A DNA stretch of 64,000 bases from an uncultured Mycoplasmatota bacterium (GCA_900546055.1 URBG01000001.1:1-64000); one strand, 5' to 3'; numbered from the stretch's first letter, positions 1-9,678 are shown. A program made the numbers and translations. The notes: generated by a model not told the origin, from the letters alone.

Positions 1-79
1 ATAAATATAATTTGTTTTTTTTGCTATACTTTATATTAAAAATACGATATAATTGTAATGTATAATAAGGAGTTGTCTA

Positions 80-565
80 ATGAAAAATACAAATAAAAAG
101 AAAGTTTTATTTATTTCAAGTACGGGGGGGCACTTAACGGAACTTTTACAATTACAACCTTTGTTTAAATATTATGATTATCATATTATTACGGAGAAAA
201 CGCCTGTAAACATTGCTTTAAAAAAGAAATATGATAAAAAAATCAACTATGTAATTTATGGAACGAAAGATCATAAATTTACATATTTATTTAAACTTCT
301 GATTAATTGTTTTATTGAATTGTTTTTATATTTAAAAATAAGACCGAGATATATTGTTACTACAGGGGCTCATATTGCTGGCCCTATGTGTTGTCTTGGT
401 AAAATTTTTGGTTCTAAGATTATTTTTATTGAAACTTTTGCTAATATGTCATCGAAAACAATTACTGGAAAATTAGTATATAAATTTGCCGATTTGTTTT
501 TGGTTCAATGGGAAGACATGCTTAAGTTATATCCTAAGGCTAAATATTGGGGTAGTGTTTTTTAG
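80..565 (+). CDS. PssD/Alg14-like glycosyltransferase subunit
   Basis: A 161-residue protein of the PssD / Cps14F / Alg14 family, the membrane-anchoring half of a two-part glycosyltransferase that adds a sugar to a lipid-linked glycan precursor at the inner face of the membrane. Visible support: an N-terminal beta strand followed by the family loop STGGHLTEL (residues 14-22), a hydrophobic stretch around residues 70-90, and the VTTGAHIAGP segment. The start has AAGGAG seven bases upstream. The next gene is its expected partner, PssE, nine bases downstream, so the two should form one enzyme. The Gly-Gly of the loop is written GGG GGG, making a run of seven G bases at 124-130. Sugar specificity cannot be read from sequence. 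Confidence 0.9.
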   Translation: MKNTNKKKVLFISSTGGHLTELLQLQPLFKYYDYHIITEKTPVNIALKKKYDKKINYVIYGTKDHKFTYLFKLLINCFIELFLYLKIRPRYIVTTGAHIAGPMCCLGKIFGSKIIFIETFANMSSKTITGKLVYKFADLFLVQWEDMLKLYPKAKYWGSVF

Positions 566-574
566 GAGGTTAAT

Positions 575-1054
575 ATGATATTTGTTACGTTAGGTACACA
601 GGATAAAAGTTTTGAACGATTGTTAAAAAAAATTGACGAACAGATTCAATTGAGTAATATTAAAGATAAAGTAGTAGTACAAGCGGGCTGCACTGATTAC
701 AAAACTAAAAATATGACTGTTTTTGATTATATCAATACTGATAGATTCAACGAGATTATAGATGAGTGTGATTTAATTATTACACATGGTGGCGTAGGGA
801 ATATTTTGTCAGGATTAAAAAAAGGCAAAAAAATAATTGCAGTTCCAAGACTTGCAAAATTTAAAGAACATACTAACGACCATCAGTTACAGATAGTTGA
901 CAACTTTTATAAAAATGGTTATATATTGAGACTGATGGAAAATGATGATTTTGGTGAAGTGTTAAAACAGGCAGAACAATTTGAACCAAAAAAGTGGCAA
1001 AAAAATAATGGAATGCTAATAGAAAATCTTAAAGATTATATCGATAATAATTAG
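575..1054 (+). CDS. PssE/Alg13-like glycosyltransferase catalytic subunit
   Basis: A 159-residue GT28 C-terminal-domain protein (PssE / Cps14G / Alg13 type), which binds the nucleotide sugar and works with the membrane subunit encoded just upstream. It opens with MIFVTLGTQDKSFERLL, typical of the family, and carries the donor-binding loop THGGVGNILSGL near residues 70-81 and the KEHTNDHQLQ motif that contacts the nucleotide sugar in relatives. AGGAGG lies ahead of the start. The length fits family members, which have only the C-terminal GT-B half. In capsule loci such pairs often add the second sugar to undecaprenyl-diphosphate-sugar; the sugar here is unknown. Confidence 0.92.
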   Translation: MIFVTLGTQDKSFERLLKKIDEQIQLSNIKDKVVVQAGCTDYKTKNMTVFDYINTDRFNEIIDECDLIITHGGVGNILSGLKKGKKIIAVPRLAKFKEHTNDHQLQIVDNFYKNGYILRLMENDDFGEVLKQAEQFEPKKWQKNNGMLIENLKDYIDNN

Positions 1055-1075
1055 CGTAGTAGAGAGGGAAAAAAC

Positions 1076-2584
1076 ATGAAAGAAAAAATTAAAAACAATT
1101 ATATATATATATTAACTTTTGCATTTTTTGTAATTATTTTATTGTTGGCACCAATAAGTGGTGATGATTGGGGAAATTATCCCGTTGGACAGCAAGGACT
1201 TCATATGGTTTTATCGGCCGCTAAGGGGATGTATTTTTCTTGGGAAGGAAGGTTTATAAGTCGAATTTTTATTTACATATTGACTTATCATCACATTCTT
1301 TTTGTAATAGCGACATCTGGTTTACTTACTTTAGTAGTTTATATTGCTAATAAAATTCTCGGAAATGTAAAAAATAAAGTCGTATATTTTATTCCGTTAA
1401 TATTGCTTTTATTATTAAATACATCTAGTTTTTCGCAGACATATACATGGGTGGCTGGAAGTGTCACTTACTTATATCCAGCAGTTATTGTTTTAGCTTA
1501 TTTTTACTATTTATATCAAAAAAAAGAATTTAAGTTTAGTAAGATAGAATATTTTATTTTGTTAGTAGTTAATATAATAACGCCGATGTTTGTTGAAAAT
1601 ATTGGACTAGCTTTTGTTTTTGGAAATATTTTATGGTTAATAATGAATAGAAAAGCCGATAAGCGAGAATTAGTAAAATTTTCAATTTTAACAATATTTT
1701 CTATTGCTGCATTAGCAATAATGTTGTTGTCGCCTGGAACAGCTTCAAGGACAACAACTGAGGCAGAGTTTTATAGTTTGAGTTTAATAGGGAGAATTGT
1801 TTATAATATTCCTAATCTTATAGGCTATGCAATTACTAGAAACATTGTAGTTTTAATAATGATGAGTTTAGCGATAGTGTATGTTTTAAAATTAAAACAG
1901 GTAAAACTGTATAAGATTATATTATTTTTGATAATTCCTATTTTAGGAGTAATTCAAAATATTTATATGATGATACCTTTTGATTTTAATAGTTATTTTA
2001 ATAAATATGTAGAACTTTGGGGAGCATTCAATGTTGATAGATGGTATTTTATTTTTTACTGGGTGTTCTTTGTTGGGTTATTCTTTTATTCAATTATTTA
2101 CTTGGTGAAAAATGAAAAAGAAAGAAATTTTTTGGTTTTTCTTGTATTAATAGCTGGGTGTGCTTTAGGTTCAATGCTTGTGGTGCCAGTTTGGGGTGAA
2201 AGGGTAGCAATATTTACGGAAATAATTTTCTTAATTGTTTCGCTTAGAATTTTAAAAGATAGTTTTAACCCAAAATTTAATAAATTAATATATGCATTTT
2301 TAGTAATTTTACTTATTTATTTTATATTTATGTTTAGCCTGATTTTTTCGATGAATAAGGATCGTGAAGATTATATAGAAAAACAACTACAAAATGAAAA
2401 TGTAAAGCAAGTCGAAGTTTATGATCAAATTATTTCATATATTTGGACAAGAGGACCTTGGGGTGAATACCATAGCAAAGTTTTCAAGACATATTATAAT
2501 ATTGATCAGGATATAGAACTAGAAATTGTTAATCATAAGATAACATCGGCGATATATAAAGCCGTTGGAATACAAGGAAGTTGA
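1076..2584 (+). CDS. DUF6056-like polytopic membrane protein, possible GT-C glycosyltransferase
   Basis: A 502-residue protein with about twelve hydrophobic segments. After the first segment comes SGDDWGNY, and further on WEGRFISR; an acidic pair just after the first membrane span plus a W-GR motif is what I recognise in DUF6056 proteins. An acidic motif in the first external loop is also the hallmark of GT-C glycosyltransferases, which use polyprenyl-phosphate sugars outside the membrane. It lies between the PssDE pair and a Stealth-type transferase in a same-strand run, so a role in glycan assembly is likely. The catalytic role is inference; a structural or transport role is not excluded. 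Confidence 0.7.
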   Translation: MKEKIKNNYIYILTFAFFVIILLLAPISGDDWGNYPVGQQGLHMVLSAAKGMYFSWEGRFISRIFIYILTYHHILFVIATSGLLTLVVYIANKILGNVKNKVVYFIPLILLLLLNTSSFSQTYTWVAGSVTYLYPAVIVLAYFYYLYQKKEFKFSKIEYFILLVVNIITPMFVENIGLAFVFGNILWLIMNRKADKRELVKFSILTIFSIAALAIMLLSPGTASRTTTEAEFYSLSLIGRIVYNIPNLIGYAITRNIVVLIMMSLAIVYVLKLKQVKLYKIILFLIIPILGVIQNIYMMIPFDFNSYFNKYVELWGAFNVDRWYFIFYWVFFVGLFFYSIIYLVKNEKERNFLVFLVLIAGCALGSMLVVPVWGERVAIFTEIIFLIVSLRILKDSFNPKFNKLIYAFLVILLIYFIFMFSLIFSMNKDREDYIEKQLQNENVKQVEVYDQIISYIWTRGPWGEYHSKVFKTYYNIDQDIELEIVNHKITSAIYKAVGIQGS

Positions 2585-2588
2585 TATT

Positions 2589-3593
2589 ATGCATGATAAA
2601 ATTGATTTTGTAATAGCGTGGGTTGATGGTAGTGACCCTGCTTGGTTAGAAGAAAAAAATAAGTATTCTCCTAAGAAGGAGGATGTTACTAACGCAATTA
2701 ATAGATACCGCGATATGGGCGTTTTAAGATATTGGTTTAGGGCAGTTGAAAAATTTGCTCCATGGGTAAATCAGATTCATTTTGTTACATGGGGTCACGT
2801 ACCTGAATGGCTTGATATTTCAAACCCTAAATTAAATATTGTAAAACATGAAGATTTTATACCTTCTAAATATTTGCCTGTATTTAGTTCTCATCCAATT
2901 GAGCTTAATTTATTTAGAATTAAAAATTTAAGTGACAAGTTTGTTTATTTCAATGATGATATGTTTTTAATAGATAAAATTGCTCCCGAATATTTCTTTA
3001 AAAACGGACTTCCCTGTGATATTTGGCGTGATAATATTCCGTATTGTGATGAAAATACGGATCCTAATTTTGAACGTATATTGCTTAATGATAAAATGCT
3101 TATTTGTAGACATTTTAATAAACGTAATGTGATTAAAAAGCAAAGAAACAAATGTTTTAACTTGAAATATGGAAAGAGAAATTTACGTTTTTTGCTTTTA
3201 AATAAATGGCCTTATATGGCCGGTTTTGATAATTCACATACGGCTGCGCCATTTTTAAAAAGTACATTTGAGGAATTATGGAAAGTTGAAAAAGAAGCAT
3301 TAGATACAACTTGTTTATCTAAGTTTAGAAGCGATACGGATGTAAATCAGTATGCATTTCAATTGTGGCAAATTTATTCTGGAAATTTCGAACCAAAATC
3401 ATATAAAAAATTTGGTAAATTTTATAATTTGTCTGATCATAATGAAGAATTATTTAGATGCATTGAAAATCAAGAAGTTGAACAAATTTGTATAAACGAT
3501 AGTGATACAAGTATCGACTATGAAAAAGCAACCAAAGAATTAGCAGAGCATTTTGACAAAATATTACCTCAAAAATCTTCTTTCGAAAGGTAG
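2589..3593 (+). CDS. Stealth-family sugar-phosphate transferase
   Basis: A 334-residue Stealth protein. Family members move a sugar-1-phosphate from a nucleotide sugar to a glycan, making phosphodiester-linked polymers. Conserved region 1 is FVIAWVDGSDPAW near the N-terminus. Region 2 includes RYRDMGVLRYWFRAVEKFAP and, later, FVYFNDDMFL. Regions 3 and 4 include the FDNSHTAAPF and DVNQYAFQLWQ segments. I start at the second ATG because AAGGAAG sits nine bases before it. A longer start at 2565 would overlap the previous gene by 20 bases and lacks a well-placed ribosome site. Its presence suggests that the glycan made here contains sugar-phosphate linkages. Confidence 0.9.
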   Translation: MHDKIDFVIAWVDGSDPAWLEEKNKYSPKKEDVTNAINRYRDMGVLRYWFRAVEKFAPWVNQIHFVTWGHVPEWLDISNPKLNIVKHEDFIPSKYLPVFSSHPIELNLFRIKNLSDKFVYFNDDMFLIDKIAPEYFFKNGLPCDIWRDNIPYCDENTDPNFERILLNDKMLICRHFNKRNVIKKQRNKCFNLKYGKRNLRFLLLNKWPYMAGFDNSHTAAPFLKSTFEELWKVEKEALDTTCLSKFRSDTDVNQYAFQLWQIYSGNFEPKSYKKFGKFYNLSDHNEELFRCIENQEVEQICINDSDTSIDYEKATKELAEHFDKILPQKSSFER

Positions 3594-3604
3594 GAAATTA
3601 AAAT

Positions 3605-4558
3605 ATGCCAAAACTTACTGTTATTGTTCCTGCATATAATGCAGAATCGCTTATCGAAAAAACTTTAGATAGCATATTGAACCAAACTTTTAATGATTAT
3701 GAAATTTTAGTTGTTAACGATGGCTCAACAGATAATACTCTGGAAATATTAAACTCATATGCTTCAAAAGATTCTAGAGTTGTTGTTATTAATCAAACTA
3801 ATGGTGGAGCGGCTAAAGCTCGAAATACTGCTTTGCAAAAAGCTAGTGGTGATTATGTTACTTTTGTTGATAGCGATGATTATATAGATAAAAAGATGTT
3901 TACAATTTTATATGATAAGGTGACAGAAGAGGAGCTTGATTTGTGCATTTGTGATTATTATTATGAGCAAGGCAATGAAAAAAAATATTATTCTGCAAAA
4001 CCAAATTTGTCGAGTGATTTAGTTGAAGAGTCTATTCTTTCTTTTCCGGCACCTTGGGGCAAATTCATTAAACGTAAATTAATTGTTGATAATAATTTAT
4101 ATTTTTATGAAAATGATTTTTATGAAGATGTTGCTGTTGTTCCAGCATATGGACTTTTTGCTAAAAAAATTGGTTATGTTGATAAACCGTTATATATTTA
4201 TTATCAAAGAACAAACTCATTAATGAATCAACTAAAATATTCTGGTAAGATGGAAGATATTTTTTCTTCTTTAAATCACTTAATTTCAATCTTTGAGACC
4301 AATGATAGGTTTAATTATTTTCATAATGAGATTGAATATTTATATATTACCCATTTACTTCACGATGCCTCTTTGAGATTTTTACCTTTTTCGGAAGCTT
4401 CTGATAGTCTTGTTAAGATTAATAAAACGATGATGGGTATTTTCCCTAGTTGGCAAAAAAATAAATATTATAAAAAGCAATCTTTGAAATATAAAATTGT
4501 TTGTTATTTATTATATAAAGGCAAATATAAATTGTTAAAAAAAATATTAAATGTTTAG
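3605..4558 (+). CDS. GT2 family glycosyltransferase
   Basis: A 317-residue cytoplasmic GT-A enzyme. The first 110 residues hold the whole GT2 core: VIVPAYNAE, the VVNDGSTD nucleotide-binding strand, NGGAAKARN and the metal-binding FVDSDD (DxD). The remaining 200 residues are a family-typical acceptor region containing EDVAVVPAY (catalytic-base-type acidic pair) and YYQRTNSLM. The closest look-alike is the gene at 7190, and the two appear to be paralogues from a duplication within this locus. The gene sits in a tightly spaced same-strand run. Donor and acceptor are unknown. Confidence 0.93.
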   Translation: MPKLTVIVPAYNAESLIEKTLDSILNQTFNDYEILVVNDGSTDNTLEILNSYASKDSRVVVINQTNGGAAKARNTALQKASGDYVTFVDSDDYIDKKMFTILYDKVTEEELDLCICDYYYEQGNEKKYYSAKPNLSSDLVEESILSFPAPWGKFIKRKLIVDNNLYFYENDFYEDVAVVPAYGLFAKKIGYVDKPLYIYYQRTNSLMNQLKYSGKMEDIFSSLNHLISIFETNDRFNYFHNEIEYLYITHLLHDASLRFLPFSEASDSLVKINKTMMGIFPSWQKNKYYKKQSLKYKIVCYLLYKGKYKLLKKILNV

Positions 4559-4571
4559 GCGGTGATGTTAA

Positions 4572-5732
4572 GTGAAACCTAATTTGTTAATAGTTGTTGA
4601 TGAAAGAAAAATGGGTGGGGTATCGATTTTGCTTGAAGATATGATAGAACTTAATATTTTCTCAGATTATAATACTGATATTTTAGTTCTTCACAATAAT
4701 GGAACTAGATTGGAACAGCTCGAGGATAAAGTTAATATTATATATGGGTCTAAATATTTTGATGGTGTAGATATTACTATTAAGGAAGCTTTCAAATCAA
4801 AAAAAATTAGTTTAATTTTTCGTAAGTGTTTATTAGTTTTTGAAATGAAAACAGGTTTAATTAAAAAAAGAATAAAAAAAGAACGTAAAAAAACATTAAC
4901 TAAACATTATGATATCGAATTAGCTTTTAAGGATGGCTTTACTGCTATATTTACTGCTTTTGGTGATAGCAATAAAAAAATTCATTGGCTTCATTACGAA
5001 TATGGTGAAAATAATCCAAATAATAAATATAATAAATTATTTAAAGAGGTAATACCAAAATTTGATAATTTTGTTGCTGTGTCAGAGGGAGTAAAACAAG
5101 CTTTTACTGAATTTTATACAGTCAATAATATAACAGTTATCCCAAATATAGTGAACGCTAATAAAATTATTACTAAAGCAAAGGAAAAACCACAGATAGT
5201 GTATTCTGAAGATAAGATTAATGTTGTATTAGTTGGGCGAATTCATCAGGTTAAAGCTTATACTAGGTTTTTGGAAGTAGTTTCTTTATTAAAAAAAGAG
5301 GGGCTTTCTAGCAAATTAGTAATCAATGTTATTGGTGATGGGCCTGACATGAATAATGTTTTGGAATTAAATGAAAGATATGAGTTAGGTGTTAAGTTTT
5401 GGGGTAAGATGGATAATCCTTATAAGGAAATTAAAAATTCGGATTTGCTTGTTTTACCTTCAAAATACGAAGCGTTTGGGCTTGTAGTTTTGGAATCAAT
5501 GATTTTGCATGTTCCAGCATTGGCAACTAAAACTGCTGCAACTGAAAGCATAATTAAAAATGGTGTTAATGGAATCATTGTTGAAAATAGTGCAGAAGGT
5601 TTATTTGATGGACTTAAAAATTTAATTATACATCCGGAGAAAATAGTTGATTTAAAAAAGAATTTAGATAACTATGAATATGATATTGAAAATATAATTG
5701 TAAAAATAAAACAAGTGTTAAAGGAGAACTAA
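4572..5732 (+). CDS. GT4 family glycosyltransferase
   Basis: A 386-residue retaining GT-B enzyme (GT4, Glycos_transf_1). The C-terminal half carries the signatures: VVLVGRIHQVKAYTRFLEV, VIGDGPDMN, VKFWGKMDNPYKEIKNSDLLVLPSKYEAFGLVVLESM, given here as short segments of one region from about residue 215 to 315, including the E-x7-E motif that binds the donor. The N-terminal half begins with NLLIVVDERKMGGVS, the glycine-rich start of the acceptor domain. It starts with GTG; the preceding AGGCGGTGATG provides the ribosome site. It ends two bases before the next gene, so translation is probably coupled. Sugar specificity is unknown. Confidence 0.92.
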   Translation: MKPNLLIVVDERKMGGVSILLEDMIELNIFSDYNTDILVLHNNGTRLEQLEDKVNIIYGSKYFDGVDITIKEAFKSKKISLIFRKCLLVFEMKTGLIKKRIKKERKKTLTKHYDIELAFKDGFTAIFTAFGDSNKKIHWLHYEYGENNPNNKYNKLFKEVIPKFDNFVAVSEGVKQAFTEFYTVNNITVIPNIVNANKIITKAKEKPQIVYSEDKINVVLVGRIHQVKAYTRFLEVVSLLKKEGLSSKLVINVIGDGPDMNNVLELNERYELGVKFWGKMDNPYKEIKNSDLLVLPSKYEAFGLVVLESMILHVPALATKTAATESIIKNGVNGIIVENSAEGLFDGLKNLIIHPEKIVDLKKNLDNYEYDIENIIVKIKQVLKEN

Positions 5733-5733
5733 T

Positions 5734-7200
5734 GTGAATAGATTAACAGATGAGAAAATTTTAAAGAAAATTTTATTAGTATTTTTAATAATTCAACCGT
5801 TTTTAGATTGTTTTCTTTTATATACGGATGAAGTTATTAACTTTTTTCATTTTTCGCCAACAACGATTATTAGAATGATAATAATTGCCTTTTTGTTTTT
5901 ATTATTGTTTTTTAATAAAAATCAGCGGGAAAATCGGAAAAATGTTATTATTTATGGACTTATTATTGTTTTGTATGTAGTATTTCATCATTTCGTTAGT
6001 TTAGGAATTGATAATACAGGATATAAGACATTTAGCTATAGTGTTGTAACAGAATTATTTTATATTATTAGGATGCTATTACCTTTAGCTATTATTTATA
6101 TAACATATAGCTTAAAATTGAAAAAACAAGAATTTCTAAAATTATTTTTAATTGTTAGTGCAATAGTGTCTATAATTATTGTAGGTTCTAACGTTATTGT
6201 ATTTTCACTAGCTTCTTATGGTGGTGGAGTTATTAAAGGAAATATTTTTGATTGGTTTTTGAACAATAAATATCCACCCCAGGATTTAGCAGGAAAAGGT
6301 TGGTTTAATTCGGCAAATCAAATTAGTGGTCTGACCTTTATATTGTTACCGATTTGTATATATTCTATTTTTGATAAAATTACTAAACCTAGAATTATGA
6401 TAACTGTTTTAATGGTTGTTGCTATGATTATTCTAGGAACTAGAGTGGCTTCTTATGGATGGGCTTTAATATTTGTTATGATGTTAATTTTATATTTATT
6501 TTTTGTTTTTATTATTAAAAATATAAAATTTGATTTTAAGAAATTCGGAGTAGTTATTTTAATTATGATTTTTGGCTTGCTTATTATATCGCATGCTCCA
6601 ATTGTAAATTCTAATGGTGTTCATAATGAAAAAACACCTCAAGAGTTAAAAACTATGAAGGATAATAATGTTCCTACTAAAAAAATGCTTGAGTATATTG
6701 GTATGAATGAAATATATTTTAATGAAATTTACCCATATGAAGATCATAAGGAATTTTGGCAATATGTTTTGGATGATGTGTCACCAACTGATAGAGTTGG
6801 AAATAGGAACTCTCAACAATTGGTTACTGATGATGTAGCAGATACTTATGAAAATGCATCACGTTCGCTATTTGGTTTAGGGTATAGTCGCTTTATTAAT
6901 GCTAAATTGTATTTAGAGAAAGATTTTGTTGTGCATTTTTATACTATTGGAGCAGTAGGCATAATTTTATTTTTACTTCCATATATATTGATTGCAATTT
7001 ATGGATTCTATAAATCTATTAAGACTAGAAAATTTAATTTGTTTACAGTGACTACTTTGGCGATGCTTTTATTGCCACTTGGTGTTTCTTATTTTAGTGG
7101 GCACATTATTGATGAGTTAATAATTACTTTATATTTAGGATGTATTGCAGGTTTTGTTCTTAGCTTTGCTAAGAGTGGGGAAGACGAAAATGAAAGTTAG
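5734..7200 (+). CDS. O-antigen ligase/polymerase-like membrane protein
   Basis: A 488-residue protein with about eleven hydrophobic segments and one large external loop from about residue 285 to 400. This is the usual plan of the Wzy polymerase / WaaL ligase superfamily, which joins lipid-linked repeat units or moves finished glycan to an acceptor outside the membrane. The segment GKGWFNSANQISG in an early loop and the charged big loop fit the O-antigen-ligase-like group. It starts at GTG with AAGGAG upstream; the ATG two bases earlier would hit an immediate stop. The end overlaps the next gene by 11 bases. Polymerase versus ligase cannot be decided here. Confidence 0.75.
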   Translation: MNRLTDEKILKKILLVFLIIQPFLDCFLLYTDEVINFFHFSPTTIIRMIIIAFLFLLLFFNKNQRENRKNVIIYGLIIVLYVVFHHFVSLGIDNTGYKTFSYSVVTELFYIIRMLLPLAIIYITYSLKLKKQEFLKLFLIVSAIVSIIIVGSNVIVFSLASYGGGVIKGNIFDWFLNNKYPPQDLAGKGWFNSANQISGLTFILLPICIYSIFDKITKPRIMITVLMVVAMIILGTRVASYGWALIFVMMLILYLFFVFIIKNIKFDFKKFGVVILIMIFGLLIISHAPIVNSNGVHNEKTPQELKTMKDNNVPTKKMLEYIGMNEIYFNEIYPYEDHKEFWQYVLDDVSPTDRVGNRNSQQLVTDDVADTYENASRSLFGLGYSRFINAKLYLEKDFVVHFYTIGAVGIILFLLPYILIAIYGFYKSIKTRKFNLFTVTTLAMLLLPLGVSYFSGHIIDELIITLYLGCIAGFVLSFAKSGEDENES

Positions 7201-8149
7201 TGTGGTTGTACCTGTATATAATGCAGAAAAGTATATTGAAAAGACTCTTACCTCGTTATTGAATCAGAGCCTTAGAGAACTGGAAATAATTTTAGTTGAT
7301 GATGGGTCTACTGATAATACATATTCAATATTAAAAGAGTATGCGAATAATAATCCTGGGGTCATTAAATTGATAAAACAGGAAAATGGAGGACCTGCAG
7401 CAGCAAGAAATAAAGGCCTTTGTGCAGCAGTTGGTGATTATATTGGATTTGTTGACAGTGATGATGTTATTTTAGAAAGTATGTATGCCGATTTATATAA
7501 TAAAGCATGTTCTGGTAATTTTGATATTGTAGAATGCAATTTTTGGTATACTAATGAAAGCAAAAAATGGAATGGTAAAATTGATTTAAATGAGGATATT
7601 ATTTCAGATTTGGCTAAAAAAAGTTATATGGTTAGAATGTTCCCTGTTTTATGGAACAAAATTTATAAACGTGAAAAAATTGCCAATATATTTTTTAAAG
7701 AGAAAATTTTTGCTGAAGACGTAGAGTTTTTATATCGTGTTTTACCAAAAATCGAGACTATTGGTTATATAGATAAACAGGAATATTATTATTATCAAAG
7801 GGATAATTCTGAATCTAGAAATTATGATAAGCGAATATATGACTATATTTCTAATTTCGATGGTTTAATTAAATACTATAAAGATAACGATTATTTCGAT
7901 CAGTATAAGGAAGAAATTGAATTTTGTTATGTTAGATATTTGTATGCAACTTTTATAATACGAGCTTCAAATTTTGATAGAAGCGAATATTTAAATGCTT
8001 TAAATTTAGTTATTCAAAAAGTTCATACTAATTTTCCCAAATATAGAAGAAATAGATATTTCTATAGAAGTGTTAAAGGTTTGTATTTATTATTATTTAA
8101 TAAATTTTGGGGTAAAGTTTTATATTTGTTTTTTCATAAAGAGAGGTAA
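7190..8149 (+). CDS. GT2 family glycosyltransferase
   Basis: A 319-residue GT2 enzyme with VVVPVYNAEKYIEKTL, LVDDGSTDN, NGGPAAARN and the metal-binding FVDSDD in the first 100 residues. The later FAEDVEFLYRV and YYYYQRDNS match the equivalent segments of the gene at 3605, so the two look like diverged copies. I place the start at the ATG inside the end of the previous gene (11-base overlap), because the family fold begins right there; a start at 7145 would add 15 residues that belong to no domain. Likely a cytoplasmic step in repeat-unit assembly. Confidence 0.92.
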   Translation: MKVSVVVPVYNAEKYIEKTLTSLLNQSLRELEIILVDDGSTDNTYSILKEYANNNPGVIKLIKQENGGPAAARNKGLCAAVGDYIGFVDSDDVILESMYADLYNKACSGNFDIVECNFWYTNESKKWNGKIDLNEDIISDLAKKSYMVRMFPVLWNKIYKREKIANIFFKEKIFAEDVEFLYRVLPKIETIGYIDKQEYYYYQRDNSESRNYDKRIYDYISNFDGLIKYYKDNDYFDQYKEEIEFCYVRYLYATFIIRASNFDRSEYLNALNLVIQKVHTNFPKYRRNRYFYRSVKGLYLLLFNKFWGKVLYLFFHKER

Positions 8150-9663
8150 TGGATGTGAATTTAGAAAAATATAAGAAAATAGATAGGTTAATGTATATTT
8201 TAGGTTTTTCCTTTTTTGCTATACCTCTTTTTATATTTTTACTTGGCTGGTATAAACTATATATATCAATTCCTCTTTGTATATTGTTAATTATTATTTT
8301 AATTATTTTCTTAAAAAAGATTAATTATAAAACAGAGGAACAGTATAAAGAAATTTTTAATTTTAAAAAATGGATTATTGTTGCTTTGTTACTTATTGGT
8401 TTTAATCTTTTATCTGGTATAGGTGGCTATTTTTTCCAAAATTGGGATCATAATGCTAGAAATGCAGTGTTACATGATTTAATAGATTATGATTTTCCAG
8501 TTAAATATGATTATGATGATAGAACTGGGATAGAGGCTATTGGTGACGAAGGATATCTAAGTTATTATTTTTCATATTGGTTACCTTCAGCTATGGTTGG
8601 TAAAGTTTTTGATTTTGATGCTGCTAATTTATTTTTGTTTATATATCAATTAGTTGGACTTATTATATTTTATTACTTTTTATGTCGTTTATTTTCTAAA
8701 ATTAGAATTAACTACTTATTTATTTTCATGGCTTTTAGTGGTTTAGATGTAATCGGACAATTTTTAACTGATCCAACTAAACTTGATTTTATTACACATA
8801 TTGATACATGGTCTAAATATTTTTGTACCTCTTCTACTATAACTCAATTGTTTTGGGTTTTTAATCAAGGAATATCTACTTGGATTATTGTCTCCATGCT
8901 TTTAAATGAAAAAGGTTTTTATAATGTTGGAATATATATGTTGTTTATTTTATTGTTTGCGCCTTTTCCAGCGGTTGGATTATTTTTAATATTATTAGTT
9001 TTTCTTGTTTTTGGATTTTATAATTTTAATGGCGAAAATTTAAAGACTAAGGTGTTTGACAATTTCAAGGAATTATTTTCAAAACAGAATTTACTGGTGT
9101 TGATTGTAGTTTTATTTGTGGCTTTATTCTTTTTAATAAATCCAAGTGGTCAGCCTAAAGGACTTATATTTTCAAAATATGGTGTATTTGGCGATATTTT
9201 AAGAAAATATATTTTATTCTGGCTATTAGAATTTGGAATTATTGCTTTCTTAATTATCAATAAGAAAAATTATAAACATATAATTGGTTTATTACTAATA
9301 TTATCTATTATTCCATTTTTTTATATTGGCAGTGGTAGTGATTTTGTAAATCGAGTATCGTTGCCAGCGTTGATGGTTTTAGCAATATTTGTAATTGAAA
9401 GACTAAATAATTTTGATATTAAAAAAATGTCTTGTTATCTTATTGTTATTTATCTTCTTTTGTCATCGGTAACAGGGATTCATGAAATTAATAGGTCTAT
9501 ACAGTATACTTTTAACAATGGTAATTATGATATCAATAAAAATCGAAGTGATGCTTGGAAAACTTATGGTGAATTAGAAGGTAATGGGGCGAGACTTTTT
9601 GCATCAAATTTTTCTACAAAGTATGATGAGGAAAATATTATTTTTAAGTATATTTTGAAATAA
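8149..9663 (+). CDS. polytopic membrane protein, possible GT-C glycosyltransferase
   Basis: A 504-residue protein with about twelve hydrophobic segments. The loop after the third segment contains FQNWDHNARNAVLHDLI, a WDxxxRN-type acidic motif, followed by a soluble stretch and further spans. That layout (acidic residues in an early external loop, many spans, short tail) resembles GT-C enzymes that take sugar from polyprenyl-phosphate, but I cannot place it in a named family with certainty. The ATG shares its A with the stop of the upstream GT2 gene, so the two are translationally coupled. A UbiA-like lipid-sugar gene follows ten bases later. Confidence 0.55.
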   Translation: MDVNLEKYKKIDRLMYILGFSFFAIPLFIFLLGWYKLYISIPLCILLIIILIIFLKKINYKTEEQYKEIFNFKKWIIVALLLIGFNLLSGIGGYFFQNWDHNARNAVLHDLIDYDFPVKYDYDDRTGIEAIGDEGYLSYYFSYWLPSAMVGKVFDFDAANLFLFIYQLVGLIIFYYFLCRLFSKIRINYLFIFMAFSGLDVIGQFLTDPTKLDFITHIDTWSKYFCTSSTITQLFWVFNQGISTWIIVSMLLNEKGFYNVGIYMLFILLFAPFPAVGLFLILLVFLVFGFYNFNGENLKTKVFDNFKELFSKQNLLVLIVVLFVALFFLINPSGQPKGLIFSKYGVFGDILRKYILFWLLEFGIIAFLIINKKNYKHIIGLLLILSIIPFFYIGSGSDFVNRVSLPALMVLAIFVIERLNNFDIKKMSCYLIVIYLLLSSVTGIHEINRSIQYTFNNGNYDINKNRSDAWKTYGELEGNGARLFASNFSTKYDEENIIFKYILK

Positions 9664-9678
9664 AATAGGAGTGTGTGT

